A DNA stretch of 64,000 nucleotides from Microthyrium microscopicum (Eukaryota > Ascomycota > Dothideomycetes > Microthyriales > Microthyriaceae): NCBI GenBank assembly GCA_010405405.1, contig MU004241.1:1027359-1091358 (forward strand), in the 5' to 3' direction. Below, one piece after another: positions 33,780-45,285 of this stretch. Positions within the stretch are counted from its first letter, which is position 1; each line of letters starts with the position of its first letter. A model generated the notes under the pieces. That model did no database searches and was not told where the DNA came from. It saw nothing but the letters and a program-made list of their open reading frames with translations. A program made the position numbers and the translations under genes.

Positions 33780-36623
33780 ACTTGATACGAAGTGGCAAAT
33801 AGAAGGTCCAGTATGGACTTGAAAAATTCCAGGTCATATATAAATATTCAAATGATTTTGCCACTTGCTAAAATCCAACACAACGTGCGCTCACGTTTCC
33901 CCAACTTCCTGCGGGCCCTACAATGATAAATATCTTGGTACCCACGTTAGCCAATTGTCAAATATGCAGCACACCCACAGCACCTTCAATTAAACGCGCC
34001 ACTGACTCTAGTATTGGGTCGCTTCCTGTTACCAGCCGCAGGCCAAAGTGAGGCTTGCGCAACAACAGATCCTATGCAACCATTTGAAAGTAAGCCCCCT
34101 GCAAGCGACATGTTACCAGGTATTTGGTGCCAGTCTGCCAGAGGCAAAGGCTGTTTTAGAGTTGGAACAGCCAACCTCGTGCCAGAGTTCTAACATCACC
34201 AACAACTCGGGGCTGAGGCTGACTGGGTGGTATCTTTTGACGAGATTTTCGTCATCTCGTGTATCCAGCTCCTAGGATGCTCATAGTATGGCACTGAGGA
34301 TTTGAGACGAACCAGCTAGCCACAGGTCGAGCCGCAGGAGGAAAGAGACCAGTGCAGAATGCAGATGAGATTTACCTTCGATTAGATCCTCAAAAGGGAC
34401 TGAGTTAAGCTTACAAGCGCTTGCCTAATAGCTCAAAGTCAATTAGTGTTATTATTTCGGTATAAACCGTCTCCACGCCGATCATTAGAGTTATTCGAAA
34501 GCGTTTTACGCTTTTAGGGAAATAGTGGTATGCGAAGGAGCATAGCTTGATTGGTTAGATCTGAGCATTATCATTTATCGAATTCTAAGAATCGCATCTT
34601 TCTCAGTCAAAGGTCATCATCGCCTGTCGTTACGACTTATTACGGCACAGCCAGCCTCATGGGCAAATCATGGTTCTGCTAGTCTTACTATGACTAGCTA
34701 CTAGCAATATATTGGTTCTTCATAATTTCCTGACCTAACCCAGAGTCATGCGCAAATAGTCTCGCTGTTGCTGACTATTAGCAGAATTTGGGAGTCTGGG
34801 ATCGCTCAAGTGCGACAGGACTGGACCCGGATTGTTGCGTCACAACTTACAACTCTTCAGCTGCCCAAGAAGAAAGCCTTCTCAGACATAAGTGATTCTT
34901 TGCAATCCTTTCCCATACTGAAACGTGTAGTCAACCACGCCTCCAAAGATAACTTTGCGGCCAGTCTGCGGCCAACGGCCTACGGCCCTGCGGCAACGAA
35001 CAAACATGAAGAGACGCTCATCGCTTGCCAAGCCAAGGCTGAATATATGATGCCACACATTCAACATAAGTCGTCGAAACTTGAGCAACTGCGACCGGTT
35101 GAAAGTTTGAAACCTATCGAGTTGCAGGAGGCGTTCTGCTCTTAGGCAGTGGCTCGCTATTGTTCAGGGTCCTCAGGGACAACTCTCCCCTAAAAAAACA
35201 GCGCCAGAGTGGTGCAACTCGATTTCTAAAAACGGGCATCACATCGCGGCCTCTTGCTCTTGTCCAACTTCAAAATGGAATTAGAACATGTTCAGCAACG
35301 CCTCATTACAATTCAACCACCACTACGCAGCTTTTAACCAGAGTCACTGAAACACCCGCCATAAAAGTGTGTTTCCAGGCCCCTTGCTGACCACCACCAA
35401 CAAAGCGCGGTCCCATCAGGATTGAGCAACACCAACCTAACCAAGCCAAGCAGTTGGCCGTACCTACTCCGTAGAGCCGCGCTGACGCAGAAAACTCGTT
35501 CTCCTCGCGTGCGCACCCCTCAGCTTTCGCGTGCGCAATGTGGCTTGCCAAGCCTGGGGCGTGGCTGCCGTAGCTTAAAACCTTGTCCGCCAGTTTGGAC
35601 CGCCTTTCAACCCTGTTCTTCACTCTGAGCGGCCGATTCTCTCCAATTCTCAACCTCCAAAACGCGGTCGCTGCCCGGTCACTATCGCAAGCCAGTCCCA
35701 AACTTCTGAGCTCGCGTTAACTATCAGCCCTGGGCTGCTGCACAAGGCTCTTCAATGCAGGCGGTCGGGTCGTGAGAGGGATCCGGAATGTCGGCGTCGC
35801 ACCAACCTCAACGACTTTCCATGATTGCCTTAGCTCGGGGCATCGTAAATTTTTTAAAATCTCAAGATGAATCCTCCTCAGTCCAACAGTTGCAAGTCTC
35901 ATCGATATAATGACTCCTGGATCATAGAATATGGTACGACTCTGAAGTTGCCCACCCCTGGCACGCGCAAAAGACTAAAGTAGTAGGAGAATAGACAGTC
36001 ATGACAGTCACAAAGCTGCGCTCTAACCACACCAAGTCAAGGTAATGTTTAACGCGCTTACTAGTTGGTCTCAATGCCGGTTCAGTACGGAGTACTCCTA
36101 TCATGTATGCCGCGTGAAAGTCGCGAGCGAACATCGTGGGTAGTTTGCGCCGCTGTCACACAAGAAAAAGCTCCTTGCCTTTTGTGTATCACCACAAAAA
36201 TTGGAATCCAAGCAAGTGGCCGTAGGCCTATGCATGTTCACGGCGTTCCCGCTTAACGCGCTTTTAAGAAGCTGCATGTTGGGCAGTGAATGCAGCCTAG
36301 AAGCAACTAGAAGTGATATGCGCAATTGTCCAACTATTGTGCTGCAATATTTGTGGACTACAGGAAATAGGCTGTTTGTTTAGGGCGATATTTGGTTCAC
36401 TAGCATTGACTAAATTGATTCAAGAAACTTCTACTGAATATATGTCCATAGATCATGCGATTAAGCATCTTGGCTGTAAAAATCTTACATAATAACACTA
36501 TTCACAAGCGGAGTTCCAATGAGAATGAATGCAATTCGATTTATTTCCTGAAAGATTATTTTTATGCCGCCGCTCATTCTTTCTATCGAGCTTCATGCTG
36601 TGCCTCTTATGCAACAAAATCAA
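33780..36623. other. 2.8-kb gene-free region
   Basis: Normal-to-GC-rich composition (35380-35720 is notably CpG-rich), no frame with a convincing start and codon pattern, no recognisable transposon ends and no tRNA or rRNA. It may hold a non-coding transcript or promoter DNA; I cannot assign anything. Confidence 0.5.
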
Positions 36624-37684
36624 CTAACCAATCAAGCCAGAACGCATCAACAATCCAAGACCCATGCCTCCTCCGAACATGGCCGCAACAGAAATGATAC
36701 TTGATACTGAGAGCATGGACATGCCTGTAATACCATGTCCAGACGTGCATCCACCAGCCATCCGTGAACCGAATATCATAAGAAACCCACCCAAGAATGC
36801 TCGTTCGTTTGATATTGGCATACTATCGCCAATAGCAAATTCCGGAAATTGTTGACGCATCAGGTACGTTCCTAGCATGGCACTCAGTGCAAAGTGGATA
36901 TTGCCGAATGACGGCCGGGTCTTAGGCTGCTGACCGCGGATGGTATCGATGAAGTACCATATCCAGGCACCAAACTCTTCATATGATCCTGAGATCCCAA
37001 GTCCTTGACCGCTCAGCAGGACCGATGCCAACTGAGAGAGTCCGACGAGCAAGCCACCAACGATTGGATTCAACAGGTACGGTGCTGAAGGTTGTTGGCT
37101 CGACAGGACGATGGCTCCCATCATTAGCGCTTCAAAGGCCAGCAAAGTCGTACTAGGATCAGTATGCAGTTTTGAGTAGACGCAATTTTGGCTTTCATCG
37201 GATTTTTCTCGCTTGGCAGCGGCAGTTTTGAGATATGGCGCTGTTCCGAAGTAGACGAAGCCGGCGAAGAGACCTCCTAGCAATACAGGCACCCCAGAGG
37301 CTATTGCTGATGCCACTTGGAGGTAGACGGTGCCAGGACAGCTACCTGTGAGAGTCATGCCGACTCCGATTAATGCGCCGCCAATAATGTTGCCGTCATA
37401 ACTTCCTAGCCAGCCTAGGTTAGAAGGCGACCTTGGCTTGAGGCTTTTATATGATTTTGATAAAACTGTAAGGATGATACTGGGTCAAGTCAGAATCTAA
37501 TTCCACAACCATCGGGAGGTACTCACGCGCTGGCAGCACTAGCTGTTAAGAATACTTTCATCATGTGGAAATCTTGAAGATACATCTGGTCGATTATCAC
37601 AGATGGGAGATAAACGCCAGCAGCTGTGAGGGCGGAGCCAAATAGGGCGCCGCGCAAAGTCTTTGCGACCAAATTGTACGACAT
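36624..37684 (-). CDS. YeeE/YedE-family sulfur transporter
   Basis: Two exons, 37684-37527 and 37443-36624, give 325 residues with about nine hydrophobic segments. Two repeated signatures of the family are present: GVGMTLTGSCPGTVYLQ (around residue 85) and GSRMAGGCTSGHGITGMSML (around 290), each with the conserved Cys thought to pass thiosulfate or another sulfane-sulfur species through the membrane. A central loop of about 50 residues is polar and charged. Fungal members are uncommon relative to bacterial ones, in which the family (YeeE/TsuA, PmpA/B) imports thiosulfate. Its neighbour 1.4 kb away, divergent, is a persulfide dioxygenase, which supports a sulfur role. Organelle is unknown. Confidence 0.88.
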
Positions 37685-39077
37685 GGTGTTTCTGACTGAT
37701 GGTGGATTGGTGTTGTTGCGAAAAGGATGAATAATAGGGATGATGATATGCTCAGGTGCGTTTATTTATTCAAGACGGCCGTGACTCTCATCATAGGTTG
37801 GTGGTAGACGATGTGACTGATTAGTCTTGTTTGCCGCCTGAAAAACGAATTCAGTGACTTTTGGAGGTGAAGCAGAGTCGGCGATTACAATTGAGTGGAA
37901 TGGATGACGCGAGAACGGAATGAAGAGGGAGGCTCAAAGCTAGGTGCGCTTACTGACTAACACCTAAACAGCCCCAAAATCGTAATGCCTCCCTTGGTTG
38001 AGGAAAAGATTCAGGTGTAGAAGTGAATATTGCTGCTTAAAAGAACCGGTATATGATCGTTATGTGCGGTACCTGCTTTAGGAGGTTGCCAACAAGGCCG
38101 TAAACGGGCCCAAATTTCCTTCTCTTTCTGACAGGCACATGGCCAACCACGCAAACCACACGTGGGAATGCCAAATACAGCAGGATCGTGGGTCCAGTCG
38201 TCGCGATTGCCTTTCACAGCAGCAATCGTTACTCTAAATATGTAAACACCTGTAGAGATGGTAGTGACTTTTGGAAACTACATCGCCCTTTGTGTAGCAA
38301 CCAAATCGGAGGAATATTCTTAAAGGGAACTTTCCTCCGTATTTTGGCCCTAAGGAAATGGTCGGCGACCAGATCTGGTGGCTGATGAATTATATTCGAA
38401 TGCACCAATGGTAACGGCGATCGCTCCGATCGAAAAGCAACTAGTAACCAATTATCGATATAAAAAGCCATTTGGATATCCTGAACGCCGACTCCAGGAA
38501 AGTTCTACAGCATTCGTTTGCAACAATATATATTATGTATGGTTACTGATCATAATCAACACATATTTGCCTATGGAAGCAAAAACCACATCAATTTCAA
38601 TTTCAAAAGAGTAACAATATCCCAAGTTCGTTTATTGTTTGATTCAAAGGCGATGTGTTCGGCGAGCTACCTGTTACAAACGTGTCAGAATTACTCATCC
38701 AGTTTGGCAGTTATTTTGAAGTAACAGGTAGTGTTCAATTCGGACACCACAGATATGCTTGAATGCTTTACAGACCCTGCAGTGCCAGCTATCTTGTCTT
38801 ACCTACCTAATCTAGCAAAACTCTTCGCCGATGTCCAGTTATATGCGCTCAAAGTACACATTAGATGAGCTAACTAACATCTCCCTGTCCGAAGCGGCCT
38901 TCGTATAAAGAAGCTCGGGGCTCAAGTCTGATATAAGAATACACCCACAAGTTATCAAGTCAAGTCAAAAGAAACTTTCCCATCAGTCTGGATTACCTTT
39001 CCCACAAATTCGGTTCTTCCGTCTCACAAATCTCGTACTACCCACTGCAACTAGCTGATTCACATAGAAGAATCACC
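37685..39077. promoter_or_regulatory. Divergent intergenic between sulfur transporter and persulfide dioxygenase
   Basis: About 1.4 kb with no supported gene. A TATA-like TATAAG lies near 38932, about 145 bp before the dioxygenase ATG. I looked for the CYS-3/MetR palindrome (ATG-N4-CAT) by eye and did not find a good match. Co-regulation of the two genes from here is plausible. Confidence 0.45.
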
Positions 39078-39998
39078 ATGGCTGCGCTAGCAACAAAACA
39101 AATCCCCTCAGAGCCCCTGGTTCATACACAGTTTGAGACAGTCACTGGCACCTGGCAGTACATTGTCGCGGACCCAAACACAAAAATAGCCGTGATAATT
39201 GATTCTGTTCTGGATTTTGATCCAGCCACCGCCACCGTGAGCACCAAGGCGGCGGATAATCTCCTAACATCTATCCGGGATCATGGCTACTCAGTGTCGC
39301 ACATCCTCGAGACCCACGCCCATGCCGATCATCTTACAGCCGCAAGGTATCTCAAGTCAAAGCTTACCTGCGGTGCTCAGCAGCCGCTCGTCTGTATAGG
39401 CGCAGGCATTGAGCAGGTCCAGCGGACTTTTGCTGAAAACTACGGTATCTCAGACACGGATCTGGCTGGAGCCTTTGACAAGACTTTTGGCGACAATGAA
39501 CAGTTCCAGATTGGAGGGTTCACCGCAACGGTTCTGCACCTCCCTGGTCATACACCGGACCATATTGGATACAAGATCGGATCGAATGTGTTCACGGGCG
39601 ATTCTATGTTTAATCCAGATGTTGGTAGCGCACGATGTGACTTTCCTGGTGGCTCTCCAGTTGAGCTCTTTGCGTCGACTCGTAAGCTATTGGCACTGCC
39701 GGCTCATTTTCGTTTATACACTGGGCACGACTATCCACCCGCAGGGCGTGAAGCTCAGGCGTATTATACGGTCGAAGAGCATAGGCAGCAGAACAAACAT
39801 GTTGGATCCCAAGCAAACCGGGAAGACTTCATCAAGTGGCGGTCAGAGAGAGATAGTCAATTAGGAGAGCCAAGGTTATTACACCAAGCACTTCAAGTCA
39901 ATATTAGGGGAGGGCGATTGCCGACAGTGAATCAACAGGGCATGCGGTTAATAAAAGCCTCAGTAAAAGGGGAAGCTACTCTTCTGGCAGCATTGTAA
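39078..39998 (+). CDS. Persulfide dioxygenase-like metallo-beta-lactamase (Blh/ETHE1 family)
   Basis: Intronless, 306 residues. Oxidises glutathione persulfide to sulfite in the ETHE1/Blh family. The metal site is complete: THAHADH (residues about 78-84), LPGHTPDH, the bridging Asp in FTGDSMF and the late His in YTGHDYPP. The segment GDSMFNPDVGSARCDFPGG matches the bacterial Blh/PDO2 subgroup rather than the animal/plant ETHE1 form (GDALLIRGCGRTDF type). The last 60 residues, with SERDSQLGEPRLLHQALQVNIRGG, are also of the bacterial kind. No presequence is obvious, so it is probably cytosolic. Lack of introns and the Blh-like sequence make an ancient bacterial origin possible. It is divergent from the YeeE gene and convergent with the DUF1275 gene (231 bp between stops). 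Confidence 0.9.
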   Translation: MAALATKQIPSEPLVHTQFETVTGTWQYIVADPNTKIAVIIDSVLDFDPATATVSTKAADNLLTSIRDHGYSVSHILETHAHADHLTAARYLKSKLTCGAQQPLVCIGAGIEQVQRTFAENYGISDTDLAGAFDKTFGDNEQFQIGGFTATVLHLPGHTPDHIGYKIGSNVFTGDSMFNPDVGSARCDFPGGSPVELFASTRKLLALPAHFRLYTGHDYPPAGREAQAYYTVEEHRQQNKHVGSQANREDFIKWRSERDSQLGEPRLLHQALQVNIRGGRLPTVNQQGMRLIKASVKGEATLLAAL

Positions 39999-40229
39999 GA
40001 GTACATCAAATGATATAAAATTGAGTAGCAAAAAACGGCCTTTTCCAACCTATGCTATTGTCCGAATCCAATCTAACAGTAAAAGAGATCCAACTTCCAT
40101 TCTCGCTCCTGGAACATGATGACATTCTTTTGGTCGCGGATTTGTAACCAAAAGCATTTCCATCACCTCCTATGGCAATGCAAATAGAGTGCCTTAGAAT
40201 CAAACAACGGTAGTAGCATTTTGTCATTC

Positions 40230-41159
40230 CTATCCAAGCATCAGAACTTGGTCAACTTTGACATCCATCTCCTCCAAGCTCACGGGCCGATTGAAGAACA
40301 GCCCAAGCATAGCAATGGTCTTGATGATAGCAGCTATCAGGAGAGCAAACGCCGAATTGACACCTTTATTCGCAAATGCCCCCGCAAAACTACCACCCGC
40401 TAGTGCAAGCAAAAAGGCGAACCGCCGGTTCCGACCACGATTGGTCCCCTTGTAAAGATTCGGATCAATCACCAGATCCACATATGCCGCAGTCGCCATA
40501 GCAGTGGTAATCTCAGTGATCTTGAGACCTCGAGACATGGCGACTTGTGCTGCAGATGAGAAGGCGAGAAGTGAGAGGACGAGATAGGACGTAGGGCCAT
40601 TCTTGACCACAGGGTAGCAATACTGAATTGCCACGGCTGCCCAAACCATGGCCGTCTGAATGAGTGAGGAGAGCAGAAGCCAGAGACGTCGTCGGGTGCC
40701 CACGACGTTGCCGATTTGGCCAGCTACCCAGCCGCCGGCGAGAAACAGGGAGAGTGAGATGCCGATGTTCTCGAATTGGAAGGCACCTGGTGCCAGACCG
40801 GACACCCCGATGGCGAGGAGCACTGTATTACCTGTTTGATTTGAGGCGAAACAGAAGAAGTCGGGGTACTATTTACAAAGTTCAGTGATTGAGTAGTGAG
40901 TGTTTCTTAGGAGATATCGTACGGTGCAGGCATCTTGTATGCCGGTACCAAAGGCAAGGAGAAGTAGCTCGAGTTCAAGGAGTAGATCTTCTCGAATGGA
41001 CTCGTTCAGATACGTCGATATTGTTCGTTTTCGCATAGGAGATGTGGAGGGTTCTTTGCTCGTCACAGTATTCAAGGCAACGCCCTGTGCTGCGGTGCTG
41101 GAAGGTGACAAGATATGGGCATCAGCTCTGACCAACGACCTCTGTTTAATGTCTTGCAT
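40230..41159 (-). CDS. DUF1275 (YoaK-like) membrane protein
   Basis: Two exons, 41159-40923 and 40868-40230, give 291 residues. After a 55-residue polar N-terminus come about six hydrophobic segments. The family signature runs across the splice junction: DACTYPDFFCFASNQTGNTVLLAIG. Other landmarks are LSLFLAGGWVAGQIGN, LAFSSAAQVAMSRGLKI and the loop EITTAMATAAYVDL. The start at 41159 is the first ATG in frame; the frame is open upstream without ATG. The biochemical role of DUF1275 is unknown. Its position beside the sulfur genes is suggestive only. Confidence 0.87.
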
Positions 41160-42110
41160 ATTTCTTGCAGTCCTAAGCCAGGAAACTAAGTCAACGTGAA
41201 GTAGGGATGAGATGAAGGATTGGATTACAAGGAACGTAGTTCTAGGCAGAAGATCACGATAGCCAGAGAACAAGCTTGGAAACTTCAGCAGTTGAAGAGG
41301 TCTTTAACTCAAAAAGTCGGAGTGACTGCCGTTCGCGCAAATCCAGGAGCAATCACCGTCCCTATAGTCTCAACCATTTGATATCGCCGTATTGACTCCA
41401 TCTGCAGGTCTCTTGGACTTTTGGGCACCGGATGTTGTCCCTAAAACCTCTCTTGTCTCCAAAAACACTGTTAAAGTTGCCAAAGTGAGCAGATTCTCCA
41501 CATCCGATGCCTTCCATAGGCCAGAAATGTCTCCGGGGCGGTGAAAACCGGAAATTTTGCAATGGACCACAAGATGCAACAACAAACTCTAACGTCAATT
41601 CAACACCAAAAACCCATCTGAAAGGTCAGCCAAGAATTGTGGCGACAGGGTATAAAGACCCCTAAAAATTGTGGCGACAAGGGTTGAAAATGTGGCGACA
41701 AGGAGAGCTTGTCGCCATCTTTTTCAGTTGCTGTTTCGGCGCATATAAGAGGTAGACATCGTCAAGCGGAATCGGTTGCATGCGTTAGAAGCTCTGCGCT
41801 GGTCCTGCTGTGGGTTTGGTAGCGTCATAATCTAGAGAGAAGACGGCAGAGTAGAGCATGATGTCTTATCAATCCAAATCGCCCTGTGGTAGTGCGTTGT
41901 AGCCTCGAAGAGCTGAATCCAGAACTCTCACTTCTCTTTTCGACGGTAAAATTGCGAAGAATGACATCTTCCGTCTAGAGAGTTCACCTGCCAATATAGG
42001 AAGAAGCAAAGCAATCGCAGAAGCGGTCACCTCCAACTTGGAAAGCAACTATAGTGAAAGTCATACTATCCATGAAAAGCGGCCTACAGCATGAAGTTAG
42101 CGCATGTCCA
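41160..42110. other. Intergenic, with a small repeat cluster
   Basis: About 950 bp between the DUF1275 gene and the transposon. It contains the repeat cluster listed separately at 41635-41717. No gene is supported. Confidence 0.5.
41635..41717. repeat. Three direct and one inverted copy of a TGTGGCGACA motif
   Basis: The motif AATTGTGGCGACA(A)GG occurs at 41635-41650 and 41667-41683, a variant AAAATGTGGCGACAAGG at 41686-41702, and an inverted GCTTGTCGCCA at 41707-41717. Such a clustered arrangement resembles the subterminal repeats of a DNA transposon end or a hairpin-forming site. No partner end was found in the window. Confidence 0.55.
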
Positions 42111-42120
42111 CGGGAAAAAG

Positions 42121-42174
42121 GAAGAGAAGTTTTTGGACCCCCCCTTTTTGGACCCCCCGTCCTGTAGGGGACCC
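42121..42174 (+). repeat. Left terminal inverted repeat of the transposon
   Basis: Begins GAAGAGAAGTTTTTGG and contains two GGACCCCCC blocks about 15 bp apart, then CCTGTAGGGGACCC. It is the inverted counterpart of 45222-45275. Confidence 0.82.
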
Positions 42175-44865
42175 TAACGCCCATTTTGGGCGCTTAATAG
42201 GGGTAATAGCGTCGCTACTAAATTTGTTAGTAGGCGCCATTTTGGGCCTAAGAGGGACGTATTTAATAGTAGAACTAGTGGGATTAGAAGGTAAGATCTT
42301 AACTAATTCTTAGCTAGTAGGAATTGATTTAAAGCTAAGATTTTAGTTAAAATATTAAATTTTAGTATTAAAGTTAATGCTACTATATAGGTAGAGATAA
42401 AGGAAAGAAGCAACAGTAAAGACAAAGGAAAGGATAGATTTTAAAGTACTTATAATCCTCTACTATTCTTTTAGGTCGTTACGGGAAGAGCATAATATAA
42501 TATTATGCCCTTTTCTACTATATCTTAAATAATACTAATTAACCTAAGTTAGCTCATAATAGCCTATATTTATCTCTTTCTACTTTTTAGCGTCTAGGCC
42601 CTACGTAACCATAGACTCTAGCAAAATTAAAGTATTATTGTTTATAATCTATAAATTATTAATAGAGATTAGCTTTATAGTATACTAAGTAGGGGTACTA
42701 AAGACTTTATTATTGTTAGTATTATTAAGATAGGCCTACTATAAATTATTAATAAACTAGAAGTAGTAGACAAAGTCTATTAGATTAGCACTAATTTTAT
42801 TATTTTAAAGAATAGTAAATGTGTATACGTAAGAGAATAAGTTGTCTTACTAGTAATAATAGCTATAGCTATAAGTAGTAATGTTAACATAGTATTTAGC
42901 TTTATAATAGCAACTATTCTTATTATTATAATAAGTAACTATAGCTATAACCTCTAGGATATCTTTAAAGGTATTAAAGTTAATAGTATATTTAGAAGTG
43001 TACTTATGGGTAGCTTTTAGGTAAACCTTTCCTTAAGTTGTAAGATATTATATTAAGATCTCTTGTCTTTAAGATAACCTTAAAATCTTTAGATTTATAG
43101 CTCGTAGCTATTCTATGCGCTTCTTTATAACTTAATCCTAAATGTAAATAAGTAGTTTAATAAAATACTTATTATGCGCTTTCTTTATTATTAAGTTAGT
43201 AATCTTGCTAAAATTAAATATAGTATAACTATATCTTAACGTAAGAAAGTATTAGAAGTTCTAAAGAGCCTTATCTCCTTAGGTATTAATATAGCTTATG
43301 AAGATTAGATTAACCTATAATCCTTCTTAAATTATCCATTTATAGTAAGCGTTAGTATTAGTATGAGTAAGTTAGTATGTAAGTTGTTTATAGAGCTTAC
43401 TATAAGCGCGTATCTTTATATTTTATACTAAATAGAAGATATAATAGCCTAGCGTGAATTAAGGAAAGGTAAAGGGAATAGTATTCTATAAGCCTTTATT
43501 ATGATTAGAAATAATTATTATTTAGCGACCTATAAATAGGTTAGTTAAAGTAGTAGAAGTAGTATAAAGTTACGTTATAGTAAAGCTATAAAGGGGTCTT
43601 AAAGATATAATAATAATTTAATAGGGTAAATAGAACGAAATAACTAGCTTTAAAGGGGTCTTAGCGTTACCTAATATTAAAATCTTACTTTTAAATATCT
43701 TATCTACTTCTAGTATTACTAGCTTATAGTTTCTATACTACTATAACTACGCGTTATTATTTTTACTCTTAATAATTCCCTACGCGTAAATAATTAATTT
43801 ACTCTTAGAATTAAATCTATAAGCTATAATGAGCTTTAGACTATACTTATTTTAATAATGCGCTACGTTAAAGGTTAAGTATTTAGGTAAGAACTTCTAA
43901 GTTATTTAACTAACAAAAGGATAAATAAAGATACGTTTATAGTACCCCTCTTTAATCTTTAGATACTTCATAATAATTATAAGATTATAGTATATTAACT
44001 ATGCAAGATAAGAAGGAAATAACTTAAAGTTCTTTCTAAAGTTATCTATAAATTTGCTAAAAAGCTTATACTTTACTTTAAGGACCTACTAGTTACTTAT
44101 ATTTATACCTATAATATGCTTTAACATCGTGATAATATCTTTAGGTGCTATTTTGGTAGTAATATGTGCATTCTACGTAATAATCTACCTTAATACTAGC
44201 GTTCAAAATATCTACGCCCTTAATGGGATAGCTATAGTAACGTAGATATAGTTCTTTATAGGATTTAGCTTCGTATAAACCTATACTATATTATTAGTAT
44301 CTTTTAAGCGCTTCTTTAAGGTTATACGCGCGTGCTATTTGCATCTTATAATAGCGTAGTTATAAATCTATTATTTAGCTATATGCCCTAAACTAGTATT
44401 CTTCTTTAAATTATACCCCTCCTTTAACGCGTATAATCACACCTAATTGTTAAAGTCTATAGAAGTTTTAAAAACTATACCTTTAAATAGCTTTTAAGGA
44501 GCATAGATGCCATAGAATGGTAGGCTAAATTCCATATTGAAATGATAAAGATTAGATAAGAATAAGTAAAGTTAAAGAGTAAGATTTTAGTATTTATTAC
44601 TAATATTAGATATAGATATTTACATATTTATGCTAGAATTATTATTAAATACTATTTAGCTATATTCCCTTACTAAATCCTATCCTCTTACGATATTCTG
44701 ATTGATTTTATAATATTAATGGACATTAACGGCGGTGAAGCTATATTAATAGAGATTTCATAACATTTGGCATAGAATTAAACCTATATTGTATATAGAT
44801 ATAATTTAGGTATATTTACCTATAGATTTCTATATCTATATTATCTTCTTGTATATTTTAGACTT

Positions 44866-44947
44866 GATATTAAGAGATCTTGACTCTCTATCTTTACGAT
44901 CCTAAGCGATAGTGATATCAATACTAGAGTCAAGATCTCTTAATATC
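44866..44947. repeat. Perfect 22-bp inverted repeat inside the decayed transposon
   Basis: Arms 44866-44887 and 44926-44947 are exact reverse complements over 22 bp, around a 38-bp loop which itself begins CTATC and contains GATAG. Perfect symmetry is surprising in DNA otherwise mutated to A/T. Confidence 0.85.
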
Positions 44948-45221
44948 CTATCCTATAGATACTTTAGTGATATAATTTACTAATAAAAGCTATATTTTGA
45001 TAGGGAATTTATGAAGCTATAGCTACGTATGTATTGATATATTTTAATAGAGTTGTTAAGCACAATCTAGACTTAGGATTTAATGCGTCTAGAATCCTTT
45101 AGTGGTAAGTTCCTCCTAGTAGAGCCCTTTAATTTTACTATAGGATGCTATAAGGTTATATATTTATATAGCGCGCTAGTACTAACTTTTGACAAGGAAT
45201 ATTTAAGGCTAGGTGGCTTTG

Positions 45222-45275
45222 GGGTCCCCTGCAGGACGGGGGGTCCAAAGAAGGGGGGTCCGAAAACTTATCCTC
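45222..45275 (-). repeat. Right terminal inverted repeat of the transposon
   Basis: Read on the minus strand it begins GAGGATAAGTTTTCGG and matches the left end over about 54 bp. Differences are mostly C/T and G/A, and the right end keeps more C and G, so the left end has been hit harder by transition mutation. Confidence 0.82.
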
Positions 45276-45285
45276 CGGGAAAAAG

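Larger units (their letters stand above)
42111..45285. mobile_element. RIP-decayed Mutator-like DNA transposon with defined ends
   Basis: The element spans 42121-45275 (3155 bp) and is flanked by an exact 10-bp direct repeat CGGGAAAAAG at 42111-42120 and 45276-45285, read as the target-site duplication. The ends form inverted repeats of about 54 bp (42121-42174 against 45275-45222) with about six mismatches, nearly all transitions. Each carries two tandem GGACCCCCC blocks. Between them lies about 3 kb of A+T-saturated sequence with no open frame, as expected after repeat-induced point mutation. A 9-11-bp duplication is the mark of the Mutator/MULE superfamily, and the length is close to fungal Hop-like elements; no transposase remnant can be read, so superfamily assignment rests on the ends alone. 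Confidence 0.82.

Noticed and set aside
34768-35145. 125-codon plus-strand frame in the gene-free region
   Set aside because: Composition and amino-acid order look random; no conserved motif or plausible start context.
42121-45275. LTR-type or other virus-like element in the A+T-rich block
   Set aside because: The ends are inverted, not direct, repeats, and the flanking duplication is 10 bp; this is a DNA transposon.
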